Source of the DNA: an uncultured Faecalibacterium sp.
GTDB lineage: Bacteria > Bacillota > Clostridia > Oscillospirales > Ruminococcaceae
Direction of reading: 5' to 3'
DNA: 64,000 nucleotides
NCBI GenBank assembly: GCA_934561485.1
Contig: CAKTGS010000002.1
Coordinates: 1 to 64,000 of the forward strand
The position numbers were made by a program, and so were the translations under genes. The notes under the pieces are model-generated. The model ran no database searches. It saw nothing but the letters and a program-made list of their open reading frames with translations, and was not told the origin of the DNA. Below are positions 9,097 through 16,931 of the stretch, piece after piece (position 1 is the first letter of the stretch; each line of letters opens with the position of its first letter).

Positions 9097-9211
9097 CAAT
9101 GCAACAACTGCGACCGCCGCCAGCGGCGGAAACAGGGAGCAGTTGTTGGGGCAGCGGCCAGCAAGACGCGAGTGCCGACCAAGGCACGAAGCGGATGCTG
9201 GGTGCCGCAAC
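9097..9211 (+). repeat. Structured dispersed repeat, family S3, copy 1
   Basis: Main hairpin: CAACAACTGC (9102-9111) with GCAGTTGTTG (9139-9148), enclosing CCGCCGC/GCGGCGG; second hairpin GTGCC (9172-9176) with GGCAC (9183-9187); ends GTGCCGCAAC. A second copy lies in the opposite orientation at 63072-63188 and carries paired substitutions in both stems. Confidence 0.75.
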
Positions 9212-9435
9212 CCATCGCCAAGGGCTGCACGCCCTTGACAATCCTAAAGAAGAAGTCGAAGCACAAAAAAGCTAGCGCTGCGCCAGTCGGCGCTATCGCT
9301 TTAACGCTTTTTTCGCTTCTCCATTAAGAGCCCCTCAGTCGCTGTGCGACAGCTCCCCCTAGGGGGAGCGAGCGCTCGCTCGCAGCGCCGCGCTTTCGCA
9401 GAAAGCGGCGCTGCAAATGCCGTTTTCCGTTACGA

Positions 9436-9546
9436 CCCCTCCCGTGAAAAAGTAAATCGGGAAAATCCGCAGATTTTCCCGATTTACAAATTATAAATAG
9501 TTCTTCCGCTGATGATGCGCAAAGCGAACGCGGAGCGCATTTTAAA
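9436..9546 (+). repeat. Structured dispersed repeat, family S1, copy 2
   Basis: Matches 1268-1380 in layout. The main stem is 16 perfect pairs (9452-9467 with 9472-9487) over a 4-base loop; the second stem is ATGCGC with GCGCAT at about 9515-9540. It ends 58 bases before the rimO start codon. Confidence 0.7.
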
Positions 9547-9604
9547 TCCTTAAATCGTCAAAATCAAAAGTATCCCTCAAAAGAGAAAGAGAGTATTACC
9601 CCCT

Positions 9605-10930
9605 ATGAAAATTGCGTGTATTTCCCTTGGATGTCCCAAAAACCAGGTGGACCTGGACGTGATGGTGCACATCCTGCTGTCCGCAGGCCACGAGACCGTG
9701 GCTGACCTGGCTGAAGCCGATGTGATCCTGGTGAACACCTGCGGCTTCATCGAGAGCGCCAAAACCGAAGCCATTGAGAACATTCTGGAAGCCTGCTCCT
9801 ATAAGCAGCAGAACCCTGACCTGAAGGTCATCGTGACCGGCTGCCTGGCCGAGCGCTACCGCAGCCAGATCGAGGAAGAGATCCCCGAAGTGGACGCTGT
9901 GGTGGGCTGCGCTTCCAACAAGGCCATTGACACCATCGTGGCCCGGCTGTTCCACGGTGAGGACCATCTGGAAAGCTACGGTGCCAAAAAGGATTTCCCG
10001 CTGGGCGGCAAGCGTGTCATCGGCACGCCGGCCCACTATGCGTACTTAAAGATCGCCGAAGGCTGCAACAACCGCTGCCACTACTGTGCCATTCCCGCCA
10101 TCCGCGGCCCGCTGCGCAGCCGTGACATGGCCGACTGCGTGGCCGAGGCCCGCTGGCTGGCCGGTGAGGGGGTCAAGGAGCTGATCGTTGTGGCCCAGGA
10201 CCCCACCGCCTACGGTGAGGACTGGGGCAAGCCCGGCAGCATCTGTGAGCTGCTGGACAAGCTGAACCAGATCCCGGGCCTGGAATGGATCCGCATCATG
10301 TACGCCTACCCGGAGCGCATCACCGATGAATTCATTGCCGCCATGAAGCGCAACGAGAAGGTGGTGCCCTACCTCGACCTGCCCATCCAGCACTGCAATG
10401 ACACCATCCTCAAGAACATGAACCGCCGCTCCAACCGTGCCGAGCTGTTGGATGTGATCGGCAAGCTGCGCCGTGAGATCCCCGGCATCACCCTGCGCAC
10501 CACCCTGATCGCAGGCTTCCCCGGGGAGACCGAGGAGCAGTTTGAGGATCTGTGCAACTTTGTAAAGAAAGTGCAGTTCGACCGTCTGGGCTGCTTTGCC
10601 TACTCTGCCGAGGAGAACACTGTGGCCGCCAAAATGGATGGCCAGATCGACCAGGAAGTCAAGGAAAAGCGCGCGGAGCTGATCATGCAGATCCAGACCG
10701 GCATCATGGCCCAGAAGCAGGCCGACAAGGTGGGCCAGACCGTGCATGTGCTCTGCGATGGCATTGACGAGGAAAGCGGCCTGTACCTGTGCCGCACCAC
10801 CGGCGATGCCCCCGAAGTGGACGGCAATGTGTGTGTGTCCAGTGAAGAGCCGCTGTACCCCGGCCAGTTCTATGACGTGCTGGTGGACGACAGCGACCTT
10901 TACGATCTGTATGGTACAGTTGCAAAATAA
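9605..10930 (+). CDS. rimO: Ribosomal protein S12 methylthiotransferase
   Basis: 441 residues. RimO is a radical-SAM enzyme with two iron-sulfur clusters that adds a methylthio group to an aspartate of ribosomal protein S12. The N-terminal UPF0004 domain starts with SLGCPKNQVD, the sequence that separates RimO from MiaB; its cysteines include C10. The radical-SAM cluster motif CNNRCHYC gives C154, C158 and C161. A TRAM domain closes the protein (about 375-441, ending DVLVDDSDLYDLYGTV). pgsA starts 21 bases after the stop, so the two are probably co-transcribed. Confidence 0.94.
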   Translation: MKIACISLGCPKNQVDLDVMVHILLSAGHETVADLAEADVILVNTCGFIESAKTEAIENILEACSYKQQNPDLKVIVTGCLAERYRSQIEEEIPEVDAVVGCASNKAIDTIVARLFHGEDHLESYGAKKDFPLGGKRVIGTPAHYAYLKIAEGCNNRCHYCAIPAIRGPLRSRDMADCVAEARWLAGEGVKELIVVAQDPTAYGEDWGKPGSICELLDKLNQIPGLEWIRIMYAYPERITDEFIAAMKRNEKVVPYLDLPIQHCNDTILKNMNRRSNRAELLDVIGKLRREIPGITLRTTLIAGFPGETEEQFEDLCNFVKKVQFDRLGCFAYSAEENTVAAKMDGQIDQEVKEKRAELIMQIQTGIMAQKQADKVGQTVHVLCDGIDEESGLYLCRTTGDAPEVDGNVCVSSEEPLYPGQFYDVLVDDSDLYDLYGTVAK

Positions 10931-10951
10931 CAAATTGGAGGCGAATCTTGT

Positions 10952-11551
10952 ATGAATCTGCCCAATAAACTCACTCTGACCCGCATTCTGCTGGTGCCGG
11001 TGTTCATGGTCTTTGTGTCGCTCACCACCCTGGACGGCATGATGGATGGCACCTTCCGGTCGGTGTATTACCTCATTGCAGGCATCATTTTTGCGGTTGC
11101 CAGCTTCACGGATTTTCTGGACGGGCACCTGGCCCGCAAGTGGAACATGGTTACCGACTTTGGCAAATTTGCCGACCCGCTGGCCGACAAGCTGCTGACC
11201 ACGGTTGCTTTCATCTACATGATGCGGGACGGCGTGTGCAGCCCCGTGGTGCTGTGCATCATTCTGGCCCGCGAGTTTGCGGTGTCCGGCCTGCGCATGG
11301 TGGCCGCCGGTGCCAAGGACGGCAAGGTGATCGCCGCCAACATGTGGGGCAAGGTGAAAACCGTGCTGCAGATGCTGAGCATCATCTTCTACTTCTTTGG
11401 CACGGCCCTGTGCTACAACGGCACGCTGGACAGCGTGACCGTAGTGGTGCTGGTTTCGGTGGTGCTGTGCTGGCTGGTGGCCATCGTCACCGCCGTGTCC
11501 GGCATCAAGTATCTGTGGGATAACCGCAGCTTCATCAACACGGCAAAGTAA
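10952..11551 (+). CDS. pgsA: CDP-diacylglycerol--glycerol-3-phosphate 3-phosphatidyltransferase
   Basis: 199 residues, integral membrane. It makes phosphatidylglycerol phosphate, the committed step to phosphatidylglycerol and cardiolipin. The CDP-alcohol phosphotransferase motif DG-x2-AR-x8-G-x3-D-x3-D is complete in DGHLARKWNMVTDFGKFADP with a final D in LADK. Start PNKLTLTRILLVPVF is typical of PgsA. Several hydrophobic segments follow. GGAGGCG stands before the ATG. The rimO-pgsA order is common in clostridia. Confidence 0.94.
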   Translation: MNLPNKLTLTRILLVPVFMVFVSLTTLDGMMDGTFRSVYYLIAGIIFAVASFTDFLDGHLARKWNMVTDFGKFADPLADKLLTTVAFIYMMRDGVCSPVVLCIILAREFAVSGLRMVAAGAKDGKVIAANMWGKVKTVLQMLSIIFYFFGTALCYNGTLDSVTVVVLVSVVLCWLVAIVTAVSGIKYLWDNRSFINTAK

Positions 11552-11557
11552 GAAAGA

Positions 11558-11695
11558 ACCCTCTCCGTCAGCGCTTACGCGCTGCCACCTCTCCCGGGGG
11601 GCGAGGCTTTGGTGCTAAGACGAAGGTCTTAGGATCCGCCAAAGCTCCCCTTTTCGGGGGAGCTGGCAATGCCGCAAGGCATTGACGGAGAGGGT
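11558..11695. repeat. 138-bp multi-hairpin palindromic element
   Basis: Bounded by a perfect 13-bp inverted repeat ACCCTCTCCGTCA (11558-11570) / TGACGGAGAGGGT (11683-11695). Inside are four small hairpins: CAGCGC/GCGCTG, CTAAGAC/GTCTTAG, AGCTCCCC/GGGGAGCT and AATGCC/GGCATT. No coding potential. This is the shape of a non-autonomous miniature element or REP-like unit; related shorter units with CCCTC-type ends occur near 9332, 13870 and 27355. Confidence 0.75.
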
Positions 11696-11720
11696 CTTGC
11701 TTTACACCAAGGAGAATTTT

Positions 11721-12371
11721 ATGCAAAAATTCTGCGATGTCTGCCGCCGCCTGCTCTCCATTGCGCTCAACCTGTTTGTGCTGTGCATGGAACCGATTGC
11801 GCTGCCGCTGAGCTGGGGCTGGGGGCAGACGCAGATCTTTACCTTTTACACGGAGGACTCCAACATCTTTGCGGCCGTGGTGTGCACCATGGTGGCGGTG
11901 TGCCAGCTGTGGTGCATTTTTACCGGCGGGGAGCTGCCGCTCTGGCTCAAACGGCTCAAGTTCATGGCAACCAGCTGCCTGCTGCTCACCTTTTTAACGG
12001 TGGTGTTCGTGCTGGCCCCCATGAACGGCCCCGGCGGGCTGTACATGCTGCTGTGCACCAGCAGTATGCTGTACCACCATCTGCTCAACCCCATGGCGGC
12101 GCTGATCTCCTACCTGTTTTTGGAGCGGGAGCCGCGCCTGCCCCGCAGTGCGGTGCGCTGGGCACTGCTGCCCACGCTGGTGTATGCGGCGGGCATTGTG
12201 CCATTGAACATCCTGCGCGTCATCGAGGGGCCGTACCCCTTCTTTGAGGTGTATCACCAGCCGGTGTACGTTTCCATCCTGTGGGCCGTGGGCCTGCTGA
12301 GCGTGAACTACTTCTACGCCTGGCTGCTGTGGAAACTGGGTGAAAGCGCCCGCAAAACCCCGGAAAAATAA
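11721..12371 (+). CDS. Integral membrane protein, Pr6Pr-like
   Basis: 216 residues with about six hydrophobic segments. The start is the ATG at 11721 because AAGGAG lies 6 bases upstream; an in-frame ATG at 11682 lies inside the palindromic repeat and has no binding site. The FTFYTEDSNIF motif after the first membrane segment and the histidine pair in LYHHLLNPMAA resemble the Pr6Pr / FAR-17a family of six-helix membrane proteins, whose role is unknown. Located alone between the 138-bp repeat and a bidirectional hairpin. Confidence 0.7.
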   Translation: MQKFCDVCRRLLSIALNLFVLCMEPIALPLSWGWGQTQIFTFYTEDSNIFAAVVCTMVAVCQLWCIFTGGELPLWLKRLKFMATSCLLLTFLTVVFVLAPMNGPGGLYMLLCTSSMLYHHLLNPMAALISYLFLEREPRLPRSAVRWALLPTLVYAAGIVPLNILRVIEGPYPFFEVYHQPVYVSILWAVGLLSVNYFYAWLLWKLGESARKTPEK

Positions 12372-12411
12372 ATAACGGAACGATAAAATACGCTGAGTAT
12401 ACCAAAAAGAA

Positions 12412-12452
12412 CCAAAAAACTGCCGCATCCGGCTGCATTCCGGGTGCGGCAG
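12412..12452 (-). terminator. Terminator of the FKBP-type isomerase gene (possibly bidirectional)
   Basis: Hairpin CTGCCGCATCCGG / CCGGGTGCGGCAG (12420-12452). On the minus strand it is followed by a run of six T, so it ends the leftward gene; it may also stop the rightward membrane protein transcript. Confidence 0.85.
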
Positions 12453-12483
12453 CTTTGCGTTTTCAGGAAAGGACCGGGGCGCT

Positions 12484-13644
12484 TCAGGAAACCACAGCGT
12501 TGGACTTCAGCCAGGCCAGCACGGTATCCTGCAAAGCGTTCAGGGTGCAGCGCTTTTCGCCGTAGGTGGTGCCGTAAGTGCTCACCGCAGAATCAATGGC
12601 GTCCTGGGTGGGGGCCAGACCCTGGGCCTCGGCCACGGCCTGGAAGATCAGGTCCTGCTTGGCCAGGTGGTCAAAATACTCGTCCGAACCGGCCAGCATG
12701 TTGTTGGCATCGGTGTAGCCCTGCATCTGGGCAAAGGCGTCCAGGTCGATGCTGTACATCGAAGCATACTGATTGCAGCGGTTCAGGAACATACGGATGT
12801 AGTAGCTGGTCAGCTCTGTGGGCACAGACTGGAAGGTGCAGCTGCTCATCAGGCTGTCCACAATGGCGTTTTCCAGGTTGTTGTCGTACAGGGCATCCGA
12901 GTAATAAGTGCGCAGAGCGTCCACGGTGTGCAGATCCTCGGTGGTGCCAAAATTGCTGTCCACCCAGTCATCGGTCAGCTCCGGGTTCACCGACTCGGAA
13001 ATGGAGTTCACCGTTACGCTGAACACCGCCTGCTTGCCGCTGAGTACCATGGTATTGCCCTCGGCATCGGTGGAGCTGCCGTAGCTGTCGGGGAAGGTGA
13101 CGGTCACGTCAAAGGTGTCGCCCACATTGTGGCCGATGATCTGATCCTCAAAGCCTTCAATGAAGGAGTTGCTGCCCAGGGTCAGGTCGTAGCCGCTGTA
13201 GGTGCCGCCGGTAAAGGCCACGCCGTCCACGGTGCCGGAATAGTCGATGTTCACGGTGTCACCGCTCTGGGCGGCGCGGTCGGTCACGGCCTGCTCGGTG
13301 GCGTACTGGGCCAGCAGACGGTCCACCTGATACTGGATGTCGTCCTCGGTGGGCACCACGTCCTCTTTGCTGATGGACAGGGCCGTGATGTTTTCGGGCA
13401 GGGTCACATAGTCCAGTGCACGCACGCCGGTCCAGTAACCGTTGTCGTCCAGGCTATCGCCGTAGTCAAAGGTCGAGTAGTCAAAATCCTCCACCTTACC
13501 GTAGGCGGACACCGCCGCCGCAGAGTTGGAAGAAGCACTGCTGCCCTGTTCCTTTTTGAACAGGAAGAAGCAGGCAAGGATCACGCACACTGCAGCCAGC
13601 ACGGCGCACAGGATGCAGAGCAGGGTCTTGGTGTTGCGTTTCAA
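12484..13644 (-). CDS. Membrane-anchored FKBP-type peptidyl-prolyl isomerase (trigger-factor-like)
   Basis: 386 residues from a TTG start (complement of 13642-13644) with GGAGGT 6 bases upstream; longer frames to 13719 lack a site. Residues 8-29 are a single hydrophobic anchor, so the protein is probably extracytoplasmic. Residues about 128-213 form an FKBP-like domain (GDTVNIDYSGTVDG, GSNSFIEGFEDQIIGHNVGD, VTFPDSY) preceded and followed by helical regions like those of trigger factor (YQVDRLLAQYA and the C-terminal chaperone part). It probably assists folding of exported proteins. True trigger factor is cytosolic and has a ribosome-binding domain, which is missing here. Confidence 0.85.
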   Translation of the reverse strand: MKRNTKTLLCILCAVLAAVCVILACFFLFKKEQGSSASSNSAAAVSAYGKVEDFDYSTFDYGDSLDDNGYWTGVRALDYVTLPENITALSISKEDVVPTEDDIQYQVDRLLAQYATEQAVTDRAAQSGDTVNIDYSGTVDGVAFTGGTYSGYDLTLGSNSFIEGFEDQIIGHNVGDTFDVTVTFPDSYGSSTDAEGNTMVLSGKQAVFSVTVNSISESVNPELTDDWVDSNFGTTEDLHTVDALRTYYSDALYDNNLENAIVDSLMSSCTFQSVPTELTSYYIRMFLNRCNQYASMYSIDLDAFAQMQGYTDANNMLAGSDEYFDHLAKQDLIFQAVAEAQGLAPTQDAIDSAVSTYGTTYGEKRCTLNALQDTVLAWLKSNAVVS

Positions 13645-13869
13645 AGAAATACCTCCAATGATAAGGGCTGCCGGAGCTGCCCGATTCAACAGATACTGTT
13701 CCATTATATACGGTTCCACGGCAAAAAGAAAGTTTTTTGCAGAAATTCCACAAATCTCGGGGCTGGAACGTCACACTTTTGCCCACCTGCCGGGGCAAAA
13801 GCTGTCAAAACCGGTGGAAATGCCCCGGCGGTTCTGTTACAATAAAAATAAGTGAGCCTTCCCGGATCA

Positions 13870-13975
13870 TAAGGCTCCCTCACGGAGGGGGCTGTCGAGC
13901 GTATGCGAGACTGGAGGAGTTACTCCTTCCGTATTCGCTGCGCGATGCCACCTCCCTCATAGAGGGAGGCTTTTC
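13870..13975. repeat. Palindromic intergenic repeat before malic enzyme gene
   Basis: Outer arms AAGGCTCCCTC and GAGGGAGGCTTTT with an internal GGAG-CTCC hairpin. It belongs to the same loose family as 11558-11695. It lies 45-150 bases upstream of the malic enzyme start. A CTTTTGCCC / GGGCAAAAG inverted repeat stands a little further upstream at 13776-13801. Confidence 0.55.
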
Positions 13976-14020
13976 CGCCGAGAGAGGGCGAGGATGCGAA
14001 CCATAACGGAGGAAATTCAA

Positions 14021-15193
14021 ATGGATTACAATAAAGCCGCTCTGGAAATGCACGAGACCCACAAAGGCAAGGTGGGCATTACCAGCAAGGTGGAGGTCAA
14101 AACCCGCGATGACCTGTCCACCGCCTACACCCCCGGTGTGGCCGAGCCTTGCCGCAAGATCAAGGCAAACCCCGAGGACGTGTATAAGTACACCTTCAAG
14201 GGCAACATGGTGGCTGTGGTGTCCAACGGCACCGCAGTGCTGGGCCTGGGCGACATCGGCCCGGAAGCTGGTCTGCCCGTGATGGAAGGCAAGGCCGTGC
14301 TGTTCAAGGAATTCGGCGGCGTGGACGCCTTTCCCATCTGCATTGATGCCCACGATGCTGCCAGCGTGATCGCAGCCTGCAAGGCCATTGCCCCCACCTT
14401 CGGCGGCATCAACCTGGAGGACATCAAAAGCCCTGAGTGCTTTGAGATCGAAGAGACCCTGGAGCGGGAACTGGATATCCCCGTGTTCCATGATGACCAG
14501 CACGGCACGGCCATTGTGGTTACCGCTGCCCTGATCAACGCCCTGCGCGTGGTGGGCAAAAAGATGGAAGAGGTGCATATCGTGCTGAACGGCCCCGGTG
14601 CCGCCGGCACCGCCATCATCAAGATGCTGATGACTGCCGGTGCAAAGGACATCATTGCCGTGGATCAGTTTGGCACCCTGTACAAGGGCTGCAACAGCGC
14701 CGAGGCCCACAAGAACTGGCTGGGCGAGGTGACCAACCCCCGCCAGATCAAGGGCGGCCTGAAGGAAGCCATTGCGGGCGCAGACGTGTTCATTGGCGTG
14801 TCCAAGCCCGGCATCCTCACTACTGAGCTGTGCAGGACCATGAACAAGGACGCCATTGTTTTTGCCATGGCCAACCCCACCCCGGAGATCATGCCGGACG
14901 AAGCCAAGGCAGGCGGTGTGCGCGTCATGGCCACAGGCCGCAGCGACTTCCCCAACCAGGTGAACAATGTGCTGTGCTTCCCGGGCCTGTTCAAGGGCGC
15001 CCTGAGCGTGCGCGCCCGGGACATCAATAATGAAATGAAGCTGGCTGCCGCCTACGCCATTGCAGACCTGATCACCGATGCTGACCGCAGCGAGGAGAAC
15101 ATCATCCCCGGTGCCTTTGACCCCCGCGTGGCCGAGGCTGTGGCAAACGCCGTGGCAAAAGCTGCCCGTGAGACCGGCGTGGCCCGGCTGTAA
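14021..15193 (+). CDS. NAD-dependent malic enzyme (malate dehydrogenase, oxaloacetate-decarboxylating)
   Basis: 390 residues; oxidatively decarboxylates malate to pyruvate and CO2. Seen in order: the tyrosine region TAYTPGVAEPCRKI, VSNGTAVLGLGDIGPEAGLPVMEGK, the metal/substrate site LEDIKSPECFEIE and FHDDQHGTAIV, and the Rossmann nucleotide loop LNGPGAAGTAII. This short form lacks the phosphotransacetylase-like C-terminal extension found in proteobacterial enzymes. ATG 14021 has ACGGAGG 8 bases upstream. Followed at 15 bases by the two fumarase genes: fumarate to malate to pyruvate in one operon. Confidence 0.93.
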   Translation: MDYNKAALEMHETHKGKVGITSKVEVKTRDDLSTAYTPGVAEPCRKIKANPEDVYKYTFKGNMVAVVSNGTAVLGLGDIGPEAGLPVMEGKAVLFKEFGGVDAFPICIDAHDAASVIAACKAIAPTFGGINLEDIKSPECFEIEETLERELDIPVFHDDQHGTAIVVTAALINALRVVGKKMEEVHIVLNGPGAAGTAIIKMLMTAGAKDIIAVDQFGTLYKGCNSAEAHKNWLGEVTNPRQIKGGLKEAIAGADVFIGVSKPGILTTELCRTMNKDAIVFAMANPTPEIMPDEAKAGGVRVMATGRSDFPNQVNNVLCFPGLFKGALSVRARDINNEMKLAAAYAIADLITDADRSEENIIPGAFDPRVAEAVANAVAKAARETGVARL

Positions 15194-15208
15194 GCGGAGG
15201 GCACGTTT

Positions 15209-16048
15209 ATGAGAACCATTTCCGCACAGGAGATCACGAGCGCGGTTGCCCGGCTCTGCATTGAGGCCAACACCCGCCTGCCGCAGGATGTGCAGGCTGC
15301 GCTGGACAAGGCCCGGCAGGAGGAACCCTGGCCGCTGGCAAAGAACACCCTGGACCTGCTGTGGTCCAACCTGAGCGCCGCCGAGGAAAAGAACCTGCCC
15401 ATCTGCCAGGATACCGGCATGGCCTGCGTGTTCGTGGAGCTGGGCACCGATGTGCACATTGACGGCAGCTTTGAAGCCGCCATCCACGAAGGTGTGCGCC
15501 GGGGCTACACAGACGGCTACCTGCGCAAGAGCATTGTGGCCGACCCGCTGCGCCGGGGCAACACCGGCGACAACACCCCGGCGGCCATTACGGTGCATCT
15601 GGTGGACGGGGACGGCTGCCGCATCACGGTGGCCCCCAAGGGCTTTGGCAGCGAGAACATGAGCCGCATCCAGATGCTCAAGCCCGCCGATGGCGTGGAG
15701 GGCTTTAAAAAGTTTGTACTGGACACGGTCAAGCAGGCCGGTTCCAACCCCTGCCCGCCCATTGTGCTGGGCATCGGCGTGGGCGGCAGCTTTGACAAGG
15801 TGGCGTATCTGGCCAAAAAGGCCCTGCTGCGCCCGCTGGATGTGCCTAACCCCGACCCCTACTATGCGGCCCTGGAGCAGGAACTGCTGACCGCCATCAA
15901 CGAGCTGGGCATCGGGCCCCAGGGCTTTGGCGGCAAAACCACCTGCCTGGGCCTTGCCATTGAGCAGATGCCCACCCATGTGGCGGGTCTGCCGGTGGCC
16001 GTGAATGTTTCCTGCCACGTCACCCGCCGCGCCAGCGCGGAGTTGTAA
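15209..16048 (+). CDS. Fumarate hydratase class I, alpha subunit
   Basis: 279 residues, the N-terminal-type subunit of the oxygen-sensitive [4Fe-4S] fumarase that interconverts fumarate and malate. Conserved stretches: NLPICQDTGMACVFVELG (with a cluster cysteine), DPLRRGNTGDNTPA, PKGFGSENMS, and PPIVLGIGVGGSFDKVAYLAKKALLR. The closest look-alike is the alpha subunit of L(+)-tartrate dehydratase, which has the same fold; linkage to malic enzyme favours fumarase. The beta subunit starts 13 bases downstream. Confidence 0.9.
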   Translation: MRTISAQEITSAVARLCIEANTRLPQDVQAALDKARQEEPWPLAKNTLDLLWSNLSAAEEKNLPICQDTGMACVFVELGTDVHIDGSFEAAIHEGVRRGYTDGYLRKSIVADPLRRGNTGDNTPAAITVHLVDGDGCRITVAPKGFGSENMSRIQMLKPADGVEGFKKFVLDTVKQAGSNPCPPIVLGIGVGGSFDKVAYLAKKALLRPLDVPNPDPYYAALEQELLTAINELGIGPQGFGGKTTCLGLAIEQMPTHVAGLPVAVNVSCHVTRRASAEL

Positions 16049-16061
16049 GGAGGGGAGAACG

Positions 16062-16616
16062 ATGGAATACAGACTGACTACTCCCTGCACTGCGCAGGAT
16101 CTGGCCCCGCTCAAGGCAGGGGACACCGTGCTGCTGTCCGGTGTGGTGTACACCGCCCGCGACCAGGCCCACAAGCGGATGATCGAAGCATTGGACAAGG
16201 GCGAACCGCTGCCCTTTGACCTGACCGGCAGCGCCATCTATTATGTCGGCCCTACCCCGGAGCGCCCGGGCGAAGTGATCGGTTCGGCCGGCCCCACAAC
16301 CAGCGGCCGCATGGACGCCATGAGCCCGCGGCTGCTGGATCTGGGCAACAAGATCATGATCGGCAAGGGCAAGCGGGACGATGCCGTCAAGGCAGCCGTG
16401 GTACGCAACGGGGCAGTGTATCTGGCAGCTCTGGGCGGGGCCGGTGCGCTGATGGCAAAAAGCGTGCAGACGCTGGAAGTGATCGCCTGGCCGGATCTTG
16501 GCTGTGAAGCCGTGCGCCGCCTGACCGTGAAGGACATGCCCCTGACCGTGATCCTGGACGCCCACGGCGGCGATCTGTACCAGGCCGGCCCGGAAGCGTA
16601 CCGGGAGAGCCGGTAA
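16062..16616 (+). CDS. Fumarate hydratase class I, beta subunit
   Basis: 184 residues. It pairs with the preceding alpha subunit. Family motifs are DTVLLSGVVYTARDQAHKRM, IYYVGPTPERPGEVIGSAGPTTSGRMD, MIGKGKRDD and WPDLGCEAVRRLTVKDMPLTVILDAHGGDLY. ATG 16062 has AAGGAGGGG 6 bases upstream. With malic enzyme this forms a three-gene C4-acid operon. Confidence 0.91.
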   Translation: MEYRLTTPCTAQDLAPLKAGDTVLLSGVVYTARDQAHKRMIEALDKGEPLPFDLTGSAIYYVGPTPERPGEVIGSAGPTTSGRMDAMSPRLLDLGNKIMIGKGKRDDAVKAAVVRNGAVYLAALGGAGALMAKSVQTLEVIAWPDLGCEAVRRLTVKDMPLTVILDAHGGDLYQAGPEAYRESR

Positions 16617-16622
16617 AGAATT

Positions 16623-16686
16623 TGCAGGGAATGCATTTATGCGTTCCGCTGCTTTCCCGGCGGAGCGGATGGACCCGCTCCCTGCA
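16623..16686 (+). repeat. Dispersed palindromic repeat, family S2, copy 2
   Basis: An outer stem TGCAGGGA / TCCCTGCA (16623-16630 with 16679-16686) encloses palindromes GGAATGCAT / ATGCGTTCC and GGAGCGG / CCGCTCC. Copy 1 at 4985-5065 has GGAACGGAT / ATCCGTTCC at the last position, so both sides changed together. Confidence 0.65.
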
Positions 16687-16792
16687 GCGACCGTGGGGCG
16701 GCGGCCGCATTGAATTGCTTATTTGTGCAAAGAAGCCAAAACAAAACCGGGAAAGAATCGTCAAAACGGCAGTTTTGTGCAGGGTAAAATTG

Positions 16793-16808
16793 GTTTGCTT
16801 AAACAAAC
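16793..16808. promoter_or_regulatory. Candidate operator upstream of DtxR-family gene
   Basis: A 16-base near-palindrome GTTTGCTTAAACAAAC centred on TTAA, 14 bases upstream of the -35 element. Its position suggests autoregulation by the DtxR-family protein (inference). Confidence 0.4.
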
Positions 16809-16822
16809 TTCCTGCGAATTGC

Positions 16823-16851
16823 TTGCACTGCGGCTTAAAATGTGATATTCT
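16823..16851 (+). promoter_or_regulatory. Predicted promoter of DtxR-family gene
   Basis: TTGCAC (16823-16828), 17-base spacer, TATTCT (16846-16851). The TGTGATATTCTGTA context is identical to that of the small-peptide promoter at 40062. Confidence 0.7.
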
Positions 16852-16931
16852 GTAACATACAAGCTGCAGGCGCTTTTGCCCTGCGCCGAGAGAACTTCCC
16901 GCAAGGGAAAAGGCAGGAGGCCGAACAAACC

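Larger units (their letters stand above)
8869..9604. other. Gene-free 736-bp run of hairpins between recX and rimO
   Basis: No reading frame here looks like a protein. The region holds in order: the 12-bp hairpin at 8942-8969, a small hairpin AGCGT/ACGCT near 9012-9027, a 17-pair hairpin with one mismatch (9036-9052 with 9065-9081), family S3 element (9097-9211), a terminator-like hairpin TAGCGC/GCGCTA at about 9273-9295 followed by T runs, a CCCCTCAGTCGC-type palindromic repeat at about 9332-9371, a GC hairpin GCAGCGCCGC / GCGGCGCTGC at about 9380-9413, and family S1 copy 2 (9436-9546). Either a large structured RNA or a nest of small mobile repeats. Confidence 0.6.

Noticed and set aside
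8834-9327. Several 60-136 codon frames on both strands between recX and rimO
   Set aside because: Rich in Arg/Cys/Pro, no binding sites, and they run through palindromic repeats shared with another locus in a different frame context.
8869-9604. CRISPR array
   Set aside because: The hairpins are all different and unevenly spaced; there are no identical direct repeats with unique spacers and no cas genes.
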